From the NCBI GenBank assembly GCA_016932015.1, contig JAFGDQ010000082.1:1-36891 (forward strand): a stretch of DNA of 36,891 nt, in the 5' to 3' direction. Below are positions 17,672-25,658 of the stretch, piece after piece. The number at the start of each line of letters is the position of its first letter. Positions within the stretch are counted from its first letter, which is position 1. This stretch comes from Spirochaetota bacterium (GTDB lineage: Bacteria; Spirochaetota; UBA4802; JAFGDQ01). A model generated the notes under the pieces. It worked only from the letters and a program-made list of their open reading frames with translations. It was not told the origin of the DNA and ran no database searches. The position numbers were made by a program, and so were the translations under genes.

Positions 17672-19015
17672 TCAGCCGATGAACACATCGGTTGTTGAAT
17701 ATTTATAATCCGGTTCTTTCCGGATATTAAGCAATGAAATCCCTATCCCAAGAGGCCCGATGCGGCCGATAAACATTGACAGGATTATAATTATTTTCCC
17801 CATAGAACTAAGACCGGCTGTGATCCCTGTCGAAAGACCGACTGTTCCGAGAGCGGATGTCACTTCGAACAGCAGATTAAGAAATTCCTGCTTTTCAGTA
17901 ACGGAAAGAAAATAGACTGCGGCAACTGTCCACAGGACTGACAGCATTATTATGACAAAGGAATTCCTGATGGTTTCAAAAGGTATCCTTCTTTTAAAAA
18001 CATTTACCGAATTTCTGTTCCTCATTATAGCATGAACGGACAACAAAGCCACTGCAAACGTGGTAATTTTAATTCCGCCCGCGGTACCTCCGGATCCGGC
18101 CCCTATGAACATCAATACAATTGTCAGGAACAGATTGCTCCCGCTCATTTTGCCTGTGTCAATTGAGTTGAATCCTGTTGTAGTGGAAGCCGAGGATGCC
18201 TGAAAAATTGAAGACATTACCTTTTGCTTTAATGAAAACCCGTCAATCCAGCTTTCATTCACAAAGATCAGCACAGAACCGGTAGCAAGCAGCAGGATCG
18301 CGCATATAATGACAAGCCGTGAGTGTACGGACAACCGCCTGTTATTGATTCCTTTTATTCTTTTTATAAACATATCGGTCACATCAAAAAGGACAAAAAA
18401 TCCCAGCGAGCCGAGAGTGCTGACAATGATCAGCGTTATATTCAGCGGGATATGATTGTTAAAACCGCAGAAACTATCCCTGTAAATGGAAAAACCCGCA
18501 GTGTTGAACGCGGAAATACTGTGGAATATTCCGGAATAAACGGATCTTCCGACAGGATAATGCCCGGAAAAGATAAACGAGAGAAACACCGCGCCGAGGA
18601 ATTCTATTGCCAGGGTAAACAAAATAATGAGTTTCGTGAAATAAATGATATCCATCTTCAACGGACGTTTTACTGATTCCTGCAGCATAAGACCGCTCTG
18701 AACAGATATCCTGCGGCTGAAGCCCACATAGACAAGTATAATGAACAGCATATATCCCAGCCCACCGACCTGAAACAGCGCGGCGATGACAGTCTGGCCA
18801 AAAAGGTTGTAATAGGAACCCGTATCAAACACAATAAGCCCTGTAGTTGTAACGGCGGATGTCGCGGTAAAAAGAGAATCAAGATAGGATGAGAATACAT
18901 GATCCGCTGAGGATACAGGCAGCGCGAGAATAAGAGCACTGATAAGAATGATCAGCGCATAGCCTATGGCCAGTAATGATATGGGAGAAATATGCTTTGA
19001 TCCTGTGTTATTCAT
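17672..19015 (-). CDS. ktrB: KtrB family potassium channel subunit
   Basis: This 447-residue membrane protein of normal KtrB length has filter loops A-V-T-T-T-G-L near 53-59, F-N-T-A-G-F-S near 169-175, S-T-T-T-G-F-N near 279-285 and L-G-T-V-G-L-S near 390-396. All four filter glycines are present. KtrB forms a dimeric sodium-stimulated potassium pathway gated by a KtrA ring. The matching ktrA gene follows after 9 bp. The ATG has only a weak ribosome-binding site. A small gene of unknown function lies 19 bp upstream on the same strand and may be co-transcribed. Confidence 0.92.
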   Translation of the reverse strand: MNNTGSKHISPISLLAIGYALIILISALILALPVSSADHVFSSYLDSLFTATSAVTTTGLIVFDTGSYYNLFGQTVIAALFQVGGLGYMLFIILVYVGFSRRISVQSGLMLQESVKRPLKMDIIYFTKLIILFTLAIEFLGAVFLSFIFSGHYPVGRSVYSGIFHSISAFNTAGFSIYRDSFCGFNNHIPLNITLIIVSTLGSLGFFVLFDVTDMFIKRIKGINNRRLSVHSRLVIICAILLLATGSVLIFVNESWIDGFSLKQKVMSSIFQASSASTTTGFNSIDTGKMSGSNLFLTIVLMFIGAGSGGTAGGIKITTFAVALLSVHAIMRNRNSVNVFKRRIPFETIRNSFVIIMLSVLWTVAAVYFLSVTEKQEFLNLLFEVTSALGTVGLSTGITAGLSSMGKIIIILSMFIGRIGPLGIGISLLNIRKEPDYKYSTTDVFIG

Positions 19016-19034
19016 AATAACATTATTTTATTAT

Positions 19035-19385
19035 TTAAATTGGGAATTTAGAATGTTCTACGGTTATGTTGCCTGAACTGAGATACATATCATCCCTGCC
19101 GACTCCGGTAATCCTGCAATACTTTGTGCGATTCCACTGAGGCAGAGACGACAATATATCAGATAACACATCAACAGTAAGGGTTGTATCATTCCCGGAT
19201 GAAAGAGTTTCATCTATAACAAGCGTATCCCTGCCAGTATCGATCATGGCTGAATGAATAGATTTCCTGATTATGTTTTCTTTCTGGAAAAAGACATATT
19301 CAGCGGCAGACATCGCGTCTATATCAATAGATATTATGAAATTCAAAAATTTATACTTTTTTACTTCTTCACGACGGTTCATCAT
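19035..19385 (-). CDS. Small hypothetical protein at the head of the potassium cluster
   Basis: The open frame of 116 residues (115 if the second ATG is used) ends 19 bp before the KtrB-like gene. It has a charged, soluble composition with no signal peptide, transmembrane helix or cysteine pattern. I do not recognise the family. The segment Y-K-F-L-N-F-I-I-S-I-D-I-D could be a beta strand of an alpha/beta fold. There is no strong ribosome-binding site. Its position as first gene of the cluster is the main reason to list it. It could be a regulator or stress protein, or simply a chance frame. Confidence 0.45.
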   Translation of the reverse strand: MMNRREEVKKYKFLNFIISIDIDAMSAAEYVFFQKENIIRKSIHSAMIDTGRDTLVIDETLSSGNDTTLTVDVLSDILSSLPQWNRTKYCRITGVGRDDMYLSSGNITVEHSKFPI

Positions 19386-19529
19386 GCATAGATAATAATA
19401 AATTAAAGGGACTGCGGCTATTTGGAATGTATTTAAAAAATCAGGAAATATATTAAAAAATTGTTAAGATTGAAATTTTTTAATAATTAAATCACGATAA
19501 AATCAAAAGAAAAATATTAAAAATTATAC

Positions 19530-19558
19530 TTGAAACAATAAGAATAATTTTATAGGAT
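19530..19558 (+). promoter_or_regulatory. Putative sigma-70-type promoter for the multihaem cytochrome gene
   Basis: TTGAAA and TAGGAT are separated by 17 bp and lie about 40 bp before the start codon of the nine-haem protein. Five of six bases match the -35 consensus and four of six match the -10. The surrounding spacer is AT-rich, so chance is possible. Confidence 0.4.
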
Positions 19559-19596
19559 TTTCTTTTATAACTAACAAACATACAGAAGAAAATGAA

Positions 19597-21762
19597 ATGA
19601 AAAAAGTATTATTCCCGGTATTTATAATAATCATTTGTTTCGCATTTATATCAGATACGTTTGCCAAATACGAATACGCAAAATCCACAGGCAAAGGATG
19701 TACCTTCTGCCATCTTGACAACAATGGCGGCCCTTTAAACGATACGGGATACGCATACATAAACAACAGCTACAACTACCCTATTCCGCAAAAAATTCTT
19801 GAACAGACTAAGGAACAGCAGTCATCTTTTCATAAATTTTTTAAACTGATTTTAGGCTACATACATATAGTTGCAGGATTCATTTTAATCGGGGCTATAT
19901 TTTATATTCACATAATAGTAAGGCCGGCCAGCCTTAAAGGAGGGCTGCCGAAAAGTGAAAGAATACTCGGGCTTACGACTCTCTCAATACTGACTCTTAC
20001 CGGCATTTATTTAACTCAGGCCAGAATAAACAGCTTCAGCCAGTTCTTTGATAATACTTTCGGATTTATTCTTTTTATTAAAATAATACTGTTTTTGATA
20101 ATGCTTTGCCAGGCATTGATAGTAGTATTTATCATTCACAAAAAAATGAAAAATACCTCAAAAAACAGTATTAAAATTACTGACACATCTGAAATAACAA
20201 AAGACAATCTTTCATCGTTTAACGGTTCCGCAGGAAACCCTGCATTAATAGTATACGAGGATCAGGTATATGATGTAACAGATAATTCCAAATGGAAGGA
20301 CGGAAGGCATTTCGGAAAGCATTCGGCAGGTGCAGATCTTACTGAGGAGATCAAAGGCGCTCCCCACGGTGCTGAAGTACTAAGCAGGATAAAAAAAATC
20401 GGAACCATAAAGGAAGGTACCGGCACAGGAACAGATAATCACGCGCGAAAAATTTTTATTAAAATGGCATACATTAATCTTGTCATAATATTCCTTATAA
20501 TTTTATGTGTTGCTCTGTGGCACTGGGGCCCTGAAATGAGTCCAGGAAATAACAGCCCGGGAGCCATAAAAACAGGGACAACATGCGTTGACTGCCATAA
20601 AGATTTAAATCCCGGAATTTATGCTGACTGGAAAAACAGCGTTCATTCAAAAGTAAACGTTGACTGTTATAAATGCCACAGGGTCATTGACGGCAATGAA
20701 ACACTGGCAAGCAAATCCCATCTTAAATATTCAGACATCCTGATAGCAGCAGTAGTCAGCCCCAGGACATGTTCAGGGTGTCATCCTGAAGAATATAAAG
20801 AATATTCCGTAAGCAAACACGCGAATACGCTTGAAATCATAAACAAAATAGATAAATGGCTGCAGTACGGGATGAATAACAGTATAGAAAAAACAACAGG
20901 CTGTTACTCATGCCATGGAACTGATGTAAAACTGGTAGACGGGGAACCTGTACCCGGGACATGGCCGAATGTCGGAGTCGGCAGACGAAATCCGGATAAA
21001 AGTCTTGGAAGTTGTACAAGTTGTCATACAAGGCATAAATTCTCTCTTGCTGAAGCAAGAAAACCTGAGGCATGCGACCAGTGCCACCTCGGCCCTGATC
21101 ATCCTCAAATAGAAATTTATAATGAATCAAAACACGGGACAATATATCATGCTGAAGGCCATGAATGGAAATGGCAGACTGATGATAATGAATGGAATGC
21201 TGGAAGGGATTTCAGAGCACCTACATGTTCTGTCTGTCACATGTCCGCTGCAAAAGGAGTAAAGAAAACACATAATGTTACTGAAAGGCTGTCATGGGAA
21301 CTTCAGGCTCCGTTTACGATACGGCCTTCAGAATTCACCGCCTTTCCTGCCGGTACAGACTGGAAAGAGGAAAGATCAAAGATGAAGGCAATATGCCTGC
21401 AATGTCATTCAGAAACATGGACAGAAGAACATTTTACAAACATGGATAATGCAGTAGAGAACTATAATACTGTTTATTATACACCAGTAAAAAAGGAGCT
21501 GGACAGTCTGTACCGATCCGGGCTGCTTACCGGCAATTTATACTTTGACGAGCCTCTTGAATGGGAATTTTATGAACTCTGGCATCATGAAGGCAGAAGA
21601 GCAAGAATGGGATCTGCCATGATGGCACCGGATTACGCCTGGTGGCACGGGTTCTACGAAGTCAAACACAGATACATTGAATTTTTCAAAGAAGCTAAAG
21701 CACTGAAAGCAAAAGGCGTAAGGGAAAAATACGGAGTTTTTCCCGGAAAATCGGATTTCTGA
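19597..21762 (+). CDS. Nine-haem fusion: c-haem, CopD-like membrane domain, cytochrome b5-like domain, octahaem HAO-like domain
   Basis: This 721-residue protein is a fusion I have not seen named. A signal peptide (1-23) precedes one c-haem site, CTFCH at 35-39. Four transmembrane helices (about 84-108, 122-140, 155-180 and the flanking segment) resemble the CopD-type membrane family. A prokaryotic cytochrome b5-like domain follows (about 198-273), with likely haem ligands H242 and H257 in G-K-H-S-A-G and A-P-H-G. After another helix (about 290-310) come eight CxxCH sites at 330, 357, 392, 436, 473, 493, 544 and 600. Their order and the C-H-G after the fourth site match hydroxylamine-oxidoreductase-like octahaem enzymes. 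The C-terminal P-D-Y-A-W-W-H-G-F-Y-E is typical of that group. Whether Y680 or Y687 forms the P460 cross-link is not decidable here. Likely role: membrane-tethered periplasmic reduction or oxidation of a nitrogen oxide linked to the quinone pool. Confidence 0.85.
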   Translation: MKKVLFPVFIIIICFAFISDTFAKYEYAKSTGKGCTFCHLDNNGGPLNDTGYAYINNSYNYPIPQKILEQTKEQQSSFHKFFKLILGYIHIVAGFILIGAIFYIHIIVRPASLKGGLPKSERILGLTTLSILTLTGIYLTQARINSFSQFFDNTFGFILFIKIILFLIMLCQALIVVFIIHKKMKNTSKNSIKITDTSEITKDNLSSFNGSAGNPALIVYEDQVYDVTDNSKWKDGRHFGKHSAGADLTEEIKGAPHGAEVLSRIKKIGTIKEGTGTGTDNHARKIFIKMAYINLVIIFLIILCVALWHWGPEMSPGNNSPGAIKTGTTCVDCHKDLNPGIYADWKNSVHSKVNVDCYKCHRVIDGNETLASKSHLKYSDILIAAVVSPRTCSGCHPEEYKEYSVSKHANTLEIINKIDKWLQYGMNNSIEKTTGCYSCHGTDVKLVDGEPVPGTWPNVGVGRRNPDKSLGSCTSCHTRHKFSLAEARKPEACDQCHLGPDHPQIEIYNESKHGTIYHAEGHEWKWQTDDNEWNAGRDFRAPTCSVCHMSAAKGVKKTHNVTERLSWELQAPFTIRPSEFTAFPAGTDWKEERSKMKAICLQCHSETWTEEHFTNMDNAVENYNTVYYTPVKKELDSLYRSGLLTGNLYFDEPLEWEFYELWHHEGRRARMGSAMMAPDYAWWHGFYEVKHRYIEFFKEAKALKAKGVREKYGVFPGKSDF

Positions 21763-21842
21763 TCAATCCTCCTTCAGTCCTTTATTTTATTCAGAGTACG
21801 AAAACTACCCCGCTTCACGTGCTCAGTCCGGAAATAACCTAA

Positions 21843-21977
21843 AGTGTGTTTATCAGTACCTTGTTATGGATGCGTATGCTTCCGGATATCATATTCGCTG
21901 CAGGGGCGGCACCGTTACTAATTTTTATTTTAAGAGGCATACAGCTGTCATTTATCAAAAAGACGGGGAATGAATAA
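21843..21977 (+). pseudogene. C-terminal remnant of a NorB-type nitric oxide reductase (tentative)
   Basis: The frame encodes about 44 residues ending in a stop, with no proper start or ribosome-binding site. It contains L-L-W-M-R-M-L-P-D-I-I-F-A-A-G-A-A-P-L. This resembles the last transmembrane helix of NorB/qNor nitric oxide reductases (x-L-x-W-x-R-x-x-x-D-x-x-F-x-x-G). Another frame just upstream (about 21800-21865) contains S-R-A-Q-S-G-N, which could be the preceding A-R-S-x-E-F-like segment after a frameshift. I read this as the 3' stump of a lost gene. It is short, so the family call is provisional. Confidence 0.4.
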
Positions 21978-22003
21978 AAAAATTTTCAGGATAAAAACCG
22001 CTT

Positions 22004-22357
22004 ATGATTTTTTCATCAAATACTATACTGTACTGCAAAAAATGGAAAGAATGCGTATTTTTTTACAGGGAAATTCTCCGCCTTCAAACTAATATGGAAA
22101 AGGACTGGTTCATTGAATTTAAACTGCACGACAAAACATATCTAAGTATTGCGAATGAAAGCCGCGCTTCAGTCAAGTCTGCCGGAGGAGAAGGCATTAC
22201 TCTTGCTTTAAAATATGAGTCAGCTGAAAAGACAAGATCGCGGTTTATTCAAAAAGGAATTGATCCAGGTGAGATCAGGAACCATCCGTGGGGAGGCAGA
22301 TCTTTTTTTATAACAGATCCGGAAGGCGTACGTATTGAGATATGGTCTGATAAATGA
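22004..22357 (+). CDS. VOC (glyoxalase/bleomycin-resistance) superfamily protein
   Basis: The small cytoplasmic protein of 117 residues has one vicinal-oxygen-chelate unit pair. The C-terminal block W-G-G-R-S-F-F-I-T-D-P-E-G-V-R-I-E-I-W is the standard ending of the fold and supplies a metal-ligand glutamate. The N-terminal metal-ligand position is not clear (N6 or N30 region), so catalysis is uncertain. Its stop overlaps the start of the next gene (ATGA), so it is translationally coupled to a diguanylate cyclase. An AGGA lies upstream of the ATG. The substrate is unknown. Confidence 0.82.
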   Translation: MIFSSNTILYCKKWKECVFFYREILRLQTNMEKDWFIEFKLHDKTYLSIANESRASVKSAGGEGITLALKYESAEKTRSRFIQKGIDPGEIRNHPWGGRSFFITDPEGVRIEIWSDK

Positions 22358-23574
22358 AATTCATAAGAAAAAACAAGAGAATCATTACAGCCTGCCTTAT
22401 ATGGGTATTTCTGACAGCGGCATCATTTTTATGGAGCTATTACAAGGAAAAAGATCAGCAGCGCAGGCTGGCCTTTCAGGTAGCAAGAAGTTCTTTCAGA
22501 CAAATTCTTGATTTCAGGGAATGGAACATGTCCCACGGCGGCGTGTACGCAAAAGTTACGGAAAAATTCCGGCCAAATCCTTATTTAAAAATAGAATACC
22601 GCGATATTACCGCTAATAATGAAAAATATACGCTTATTAATCCTTCATTCATGACAAGGGAGATTTCCGAAATAACTACTGGACGAAGCAAAATAAGATT
22701 TCACATGACAAGCCTGAACCCTGTCAGGCCGGGAAATATGCCGGATGATCTGGAAACAAAAGCATTGATCGAATTCGAAAAAGGGAGAAAAGAAACAGGT
22801 AAATTTTTATCCGGCAAAAATAAAAATTCATTTTTCTATATGGCTCCTTTAAAAACTGAAAGGGATTGCCTCAGATGCCATGCAGTTCAGGGATATAAAG
22901 AAAACGATATCAGGGGGGGAATAAGTATTCATATTCCTTTTATTCCGGAAATTCCTGTGTTTGTATTGATTATTGTTCATTCGGGAGTGCTTCTGATCGG
23001 TCTGACCGGTATTGTAATTTCAGGCCTGAAACTCGAATCAGCATACAGTAAAATCAAAAAACTTGCAGATACAGACACCCTTACCGGAATACCAAACAGA
23101 CTCGGTTTAACAAAACAGATAAAGTCTGAACTCAATCGATGCAGGCGCGACAGAACATATATTGCCGTTGTTATGGGGGATATTGATTTTTTTAAAAATT
23201 ATAATGATAAATACGGGCATGTAGCAGGAGATAAATGTCTTAAAAAAGTCGCCCGGACTATTCAGGATACGCTAAAAAGACCGGGAGACTTCTGCGCAAG
23301 ATACGGCGGTGAGGAATTTGTAATGATCCTTCCCGGAACCCGGCCTGACGGAGCTTTTATAATTGCAGAAGAAATAAGAAAAAATATTTTAAACCTGAAA
23401 ATGGAGAACCGGGTATCAGCCGGTACGGAAATTCTGAGTATGAGTTTAGGCGTGATCTCCGTAAAAGCTGAAGAAACCGGTTCTGAAGAGGAATTGATTA
23501 AAATGGCTGATAATGCTATGTATAAAGCAAAAAAGAGCGGCCGGAACAAAGTTGTACTATTCGACGGACATTGA
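22354..23574 (+). CDS. Membrane diguanylate cyclase with periplasmic c-haem (DUF3365/Tll0287-like) sensor domain
   Basis: This 406-residue protein makes cyclic di-GMP from two GTP. A first membrane helix (about 10-28) leads to a periplasmic domain (about 40-200) of the DUF3365/Tll0287-like type. That domain ends in the haem-c motif CLRCH at 172-176. A second helix (about 202-224) leads to a GGDEF domain (about 238-403). The active site is G-G-E-E-F at 318-322 with D276 and D278 for metal, and the allosteric RxxD I-site is intact as R-P-G-D at 309-312. The haem sensor suggests control by redox state or a gas such as NO. It starts within the stop codon of the VOC gene. A hairpin follows downstream. 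Confidence 0.92.
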   Translation: MKFIRKNKRIITACLIWVFLTAASFLWSYYKEKDQQRRLAFQVARSSFRQILDFREWNMSHGGVYAKVTEKFRPNPYLKIEYRDITANNEKYTLINPSFMTREISEITTGRSKIRFHMTSLNPVRPGNMPDDLETKALIEFEKGRKETGKFLSGKNKNSFFYMAPLKTERDCLRCHAVQGYKENDIRGGISIHIPFIPEIPVFVLIIVHSGVLLIGLTGIVISGLKLESAYSKIKKLADTDTLTGIPNRLGLTKQIKSELNRCRRDRTYIAVVMGDIDFFKNYNDKYGHVAGDKCLKKVARTIQDTLKRPGDFCARYGGEEFVMILPGTRPDGAFIIAEEIRKNILNLKMENRVSAGTEILSMSLGVISVKAEETGSEEELIKMADNAMYKAKKSGRNKVVLFDGH

Positions 23575-23621
23575 CATAGAAGATGACAGCATTATAAATT
23601 TTATTTTTTGTATCTGTTTAT

Positions 23622-23655
23622 GGTAACTTTCTTCTATATCTAAAAGAAAGTTACC
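23622..23655. terminator. Hairpin between convergent genes
   Basis: A perfect 12-bp inverted repeat (GGTAACTTTCTT and AAGAAAGTTACC) with a 10-base loop lies between the cyclase and CotH genes, which converge. It is placed to act as a bidirectional terminator. On the minus strand an A/T-rich tract follows the stem, on the plus strand only a short A-run. Confidence 0.6.
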
Positions 23656-23674
23656 GGATAAAAACCCGCTCATA

Positions 23675-25195
23675 CTATTGATATTGACTATCCAGCCAGT
23701 CCAGCCTGTTTTCAAGCCATGACTTCAAATAATCGATTTCACCTTCATAACTGCCTGTTACAATTTTATTCGGCCACACCCATGTATTAAGTATGTCCCA
23801 TTTATAAAAATTGTAAGTCTGAGAGCTGTTCATTTCCGCAGCTCTGTCATCTATGAAACCTAATAAAGTATAAATGTCCGTTCTTTTCTCATTCCATCTG
23901 CTTTTCACTTTTCCTGCAAAAGCCGTATCCTGAAACAACCTGCTTATCCACTTTGCATTCTTAATATAGAATCCATCTGTGATATCACAGCCGTCATAGT
24001 AAATATTACCAAGTGAAATATCAAAATCCCATATAGGGCCCATATGGTATTTTTTATCTGCAGGATCGAAGTACATATAGCAGCTTGAAAAGAAAATGGC
24101 GTCTCTGTTTTTGGTTATTTCATTCGCGAGGTACCAGTCTATAAACGAATCTGTATCAATATATTTGGCATAGCCATCAGTAGTATCTGCAAATCCTGGT
24201 GAGTAAATAGCATCCTCAGCCTCCTGAACATCCGCAACAATCAGGTCAAATACGTTTTCCAGGTCTTCATCGGGGTCCTTGCATGTAAATATTACCCCCT
24301 GAGTTGTAGTGAAATAAAATTCTTCATCCATTCTTTCATCTACTTCCAGCAGGTATCCGAAATTTTTATAATCATCGATAGATGGATCAAAATCCTCTAT
24401 ACTTTCTATATCCACCCTGTCGCCGTCTATTTTTATTTGCTCTGTAAGCTGATATACTCCCTGATATTCACTGTTAAAATACAGTACCACCTGCTCAGAA
24501 TCCGGGGACCAGCTCATATTTTGAAGCATTTCCCTGCCGAGTTTTAATGCCACTTCATTTCTTAAAAGCGTTTTATCAGCATAATTTGCCAGCAGAGCCC
24601 ATCTTTTATCTTCAGGCATTCCGAAAAACCCCGCTTTTTCAGACAGCTTAAGGCTGTAGGGTTTCTTCGGCATAAAATTCCATGTTGAAAACCCGCGGCC
24701 TTTAATCTTTGTTTCCCCTGCTGTTTCTGTACCGGAACTATCTATGAGACTGTAAGTGGATTCACTTACCCACTCCTCTGTTGAAGTGACAGGAACCGAT
24801 TCCGGTGTATTAAGCAGCATTACCGGAATATCGCTTACAGCTACTGTCACAGTATAACTGCCGGTTTGCCCGCTTTCCGCTTTAACTTTATACACTACCG
24901 GATTTGAAAAATCCTGTTCAACCTGAGATTCAGGTCTTATGCTCTCGCCTTCATGGGAAATTTTCGGTACAAGGGAAGTAATATCCGTACCCGGAGGTAC
25001 AACAGCTAAAATAGTTTTATCGGTTTCATTGATAAAACCATTGATAGAAAGAGAATCGAATCTGAATTGAGATATTGTTCTCCCGCGGTCTTCAGTTGAA
25101 CATGCCATAAGGGAAAAAAAAATAAAAAAACCTGCCAGTATTAATGATACACGGCAGGTCTTTCCCTTCTGCACGAGAAAGGAATCAGTAAACAA
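23675..25195 (-). CDS. CotH-family kinase-like lipoprotein
   Basis: The protein has up to 506 residues. A lipobox L-M-A-C ending at C32 marks it as a lipoprotein. A beta-sandwich domain of the DUF5018/cadherin-like kind follows (about 40-120), then a CotH domain (about 125-500). CotH landmarks are K-G-R-G-F-S-T-W with P-K-K-P-Y (165-180), L-L-A-N-Y-A-D-K-T-L-L-R-N (201-213) and G-P-I-W-D-F-D-I-S (386-394). The last of these contains the metal-binding D390 and D392. Characterised CotH proteins are atypical kinases that phosphorylate surface proteins. Here the enzyme would sit on the outside of the membrane. The start is TTG, chosen because GGAGG lies 6 bases before it. The target is unknown; nearby surface lipoproteins are a guess. 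Confidence 0.87.
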   Translation of the reverse strand: MFTDSFLVQKGKTCRVSLILAGFFIFFSLMACSTEDRGRTISQFRFDSLSINGFINETDKTILAVVPPGTDITSLVPKISHEGESIRPESQVEQDFSNPVVYKVKAESGQTGSYTVTVAVSDIPVMLLNTPESVPVTSTEEWVSESTYSLIDSSGTETAGETKIKGRGFSTWNFMPKKPYSLKLSEKAGFFGMPEDKRWALLANYADKTLLRNEVALKLGREMLQNMSWSPDSEQVVLYFNSEYQGVYQLTEQIKIDGDRVDIESIEDFDPSIDDYKNFGYLLEVDERMDEEFYFTTTQGVIFTCKDPDEDLENVFDLIVADVQEAEDAIYSPGFADTTDGYAKYIDTDSFIDWYLANEITKNRDAIFFSSCYMYFDPADKKYHMGPIWDFDISLGNIYYDGCDITDGFYIKNAKWISRLFQDTAFAGKVKSRWNEKRTDIYTLLGFIDDRAAEMNSSQTYNFYKWDILNTWVWPNKIVTGSYEGEIDYLKSWLENRLDWLDSQYQ

Positions 25196-25658
25196 AATAC
25201 GCCTCCGTTTTATATGTCTTTGTGTATTTATTTAAGATGATATTCCTGTAAAACCTGACCTTAATTTTTTTACGATCAGTTTTTAGAATAACATCTTTTA
25301 ATAACTGAACAAAAAATATCAGTTAATTTCTGTATTTATATGTATTTTTACAGATAACCGGCTGCGGATTTATTAAAAAGCAGTAACAGGCAATCCTAAT
25401 AAAACAGCAGCAGTCGTACTTTATTAAACGAAAAATAAATTTAATTTTTACAATTTGTTCACATGTGATGTTTTATGCAAGTTGTTTTTACATATTAAAG
25501 TGATCCGGAAAAATAAAATTCATATTTAAATGATGCTGTATCTTTTATCTTTACAGCTTTATAATTTTTTGTTGCAACACAGAATATAACAGTTTATATT
25601 TTCTGATCTATCCGGATAAAAAAATAAATTACTCAACTTATAATTATGAGGTATAAAA
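25196..25658. other. AT-rich divergent intergenic region
   Basis: This spacer separates the CotH-type and the second SDR genes, which diverge. It holds the CotH ribosome-binding site at one end and GAGGT for the SDR gene at the other. I see no open frame or structured RNA. Confidence 0.5.

Noticed and set aside
19597..21762. Possibility that the nine-haem protein is two genes joined by error
   Set aside because: The frame runs on without stop or ambiguous bases through residues 280-325, and a membrane helix links the two parts naturally. Kept as one gene, with a check suggested.
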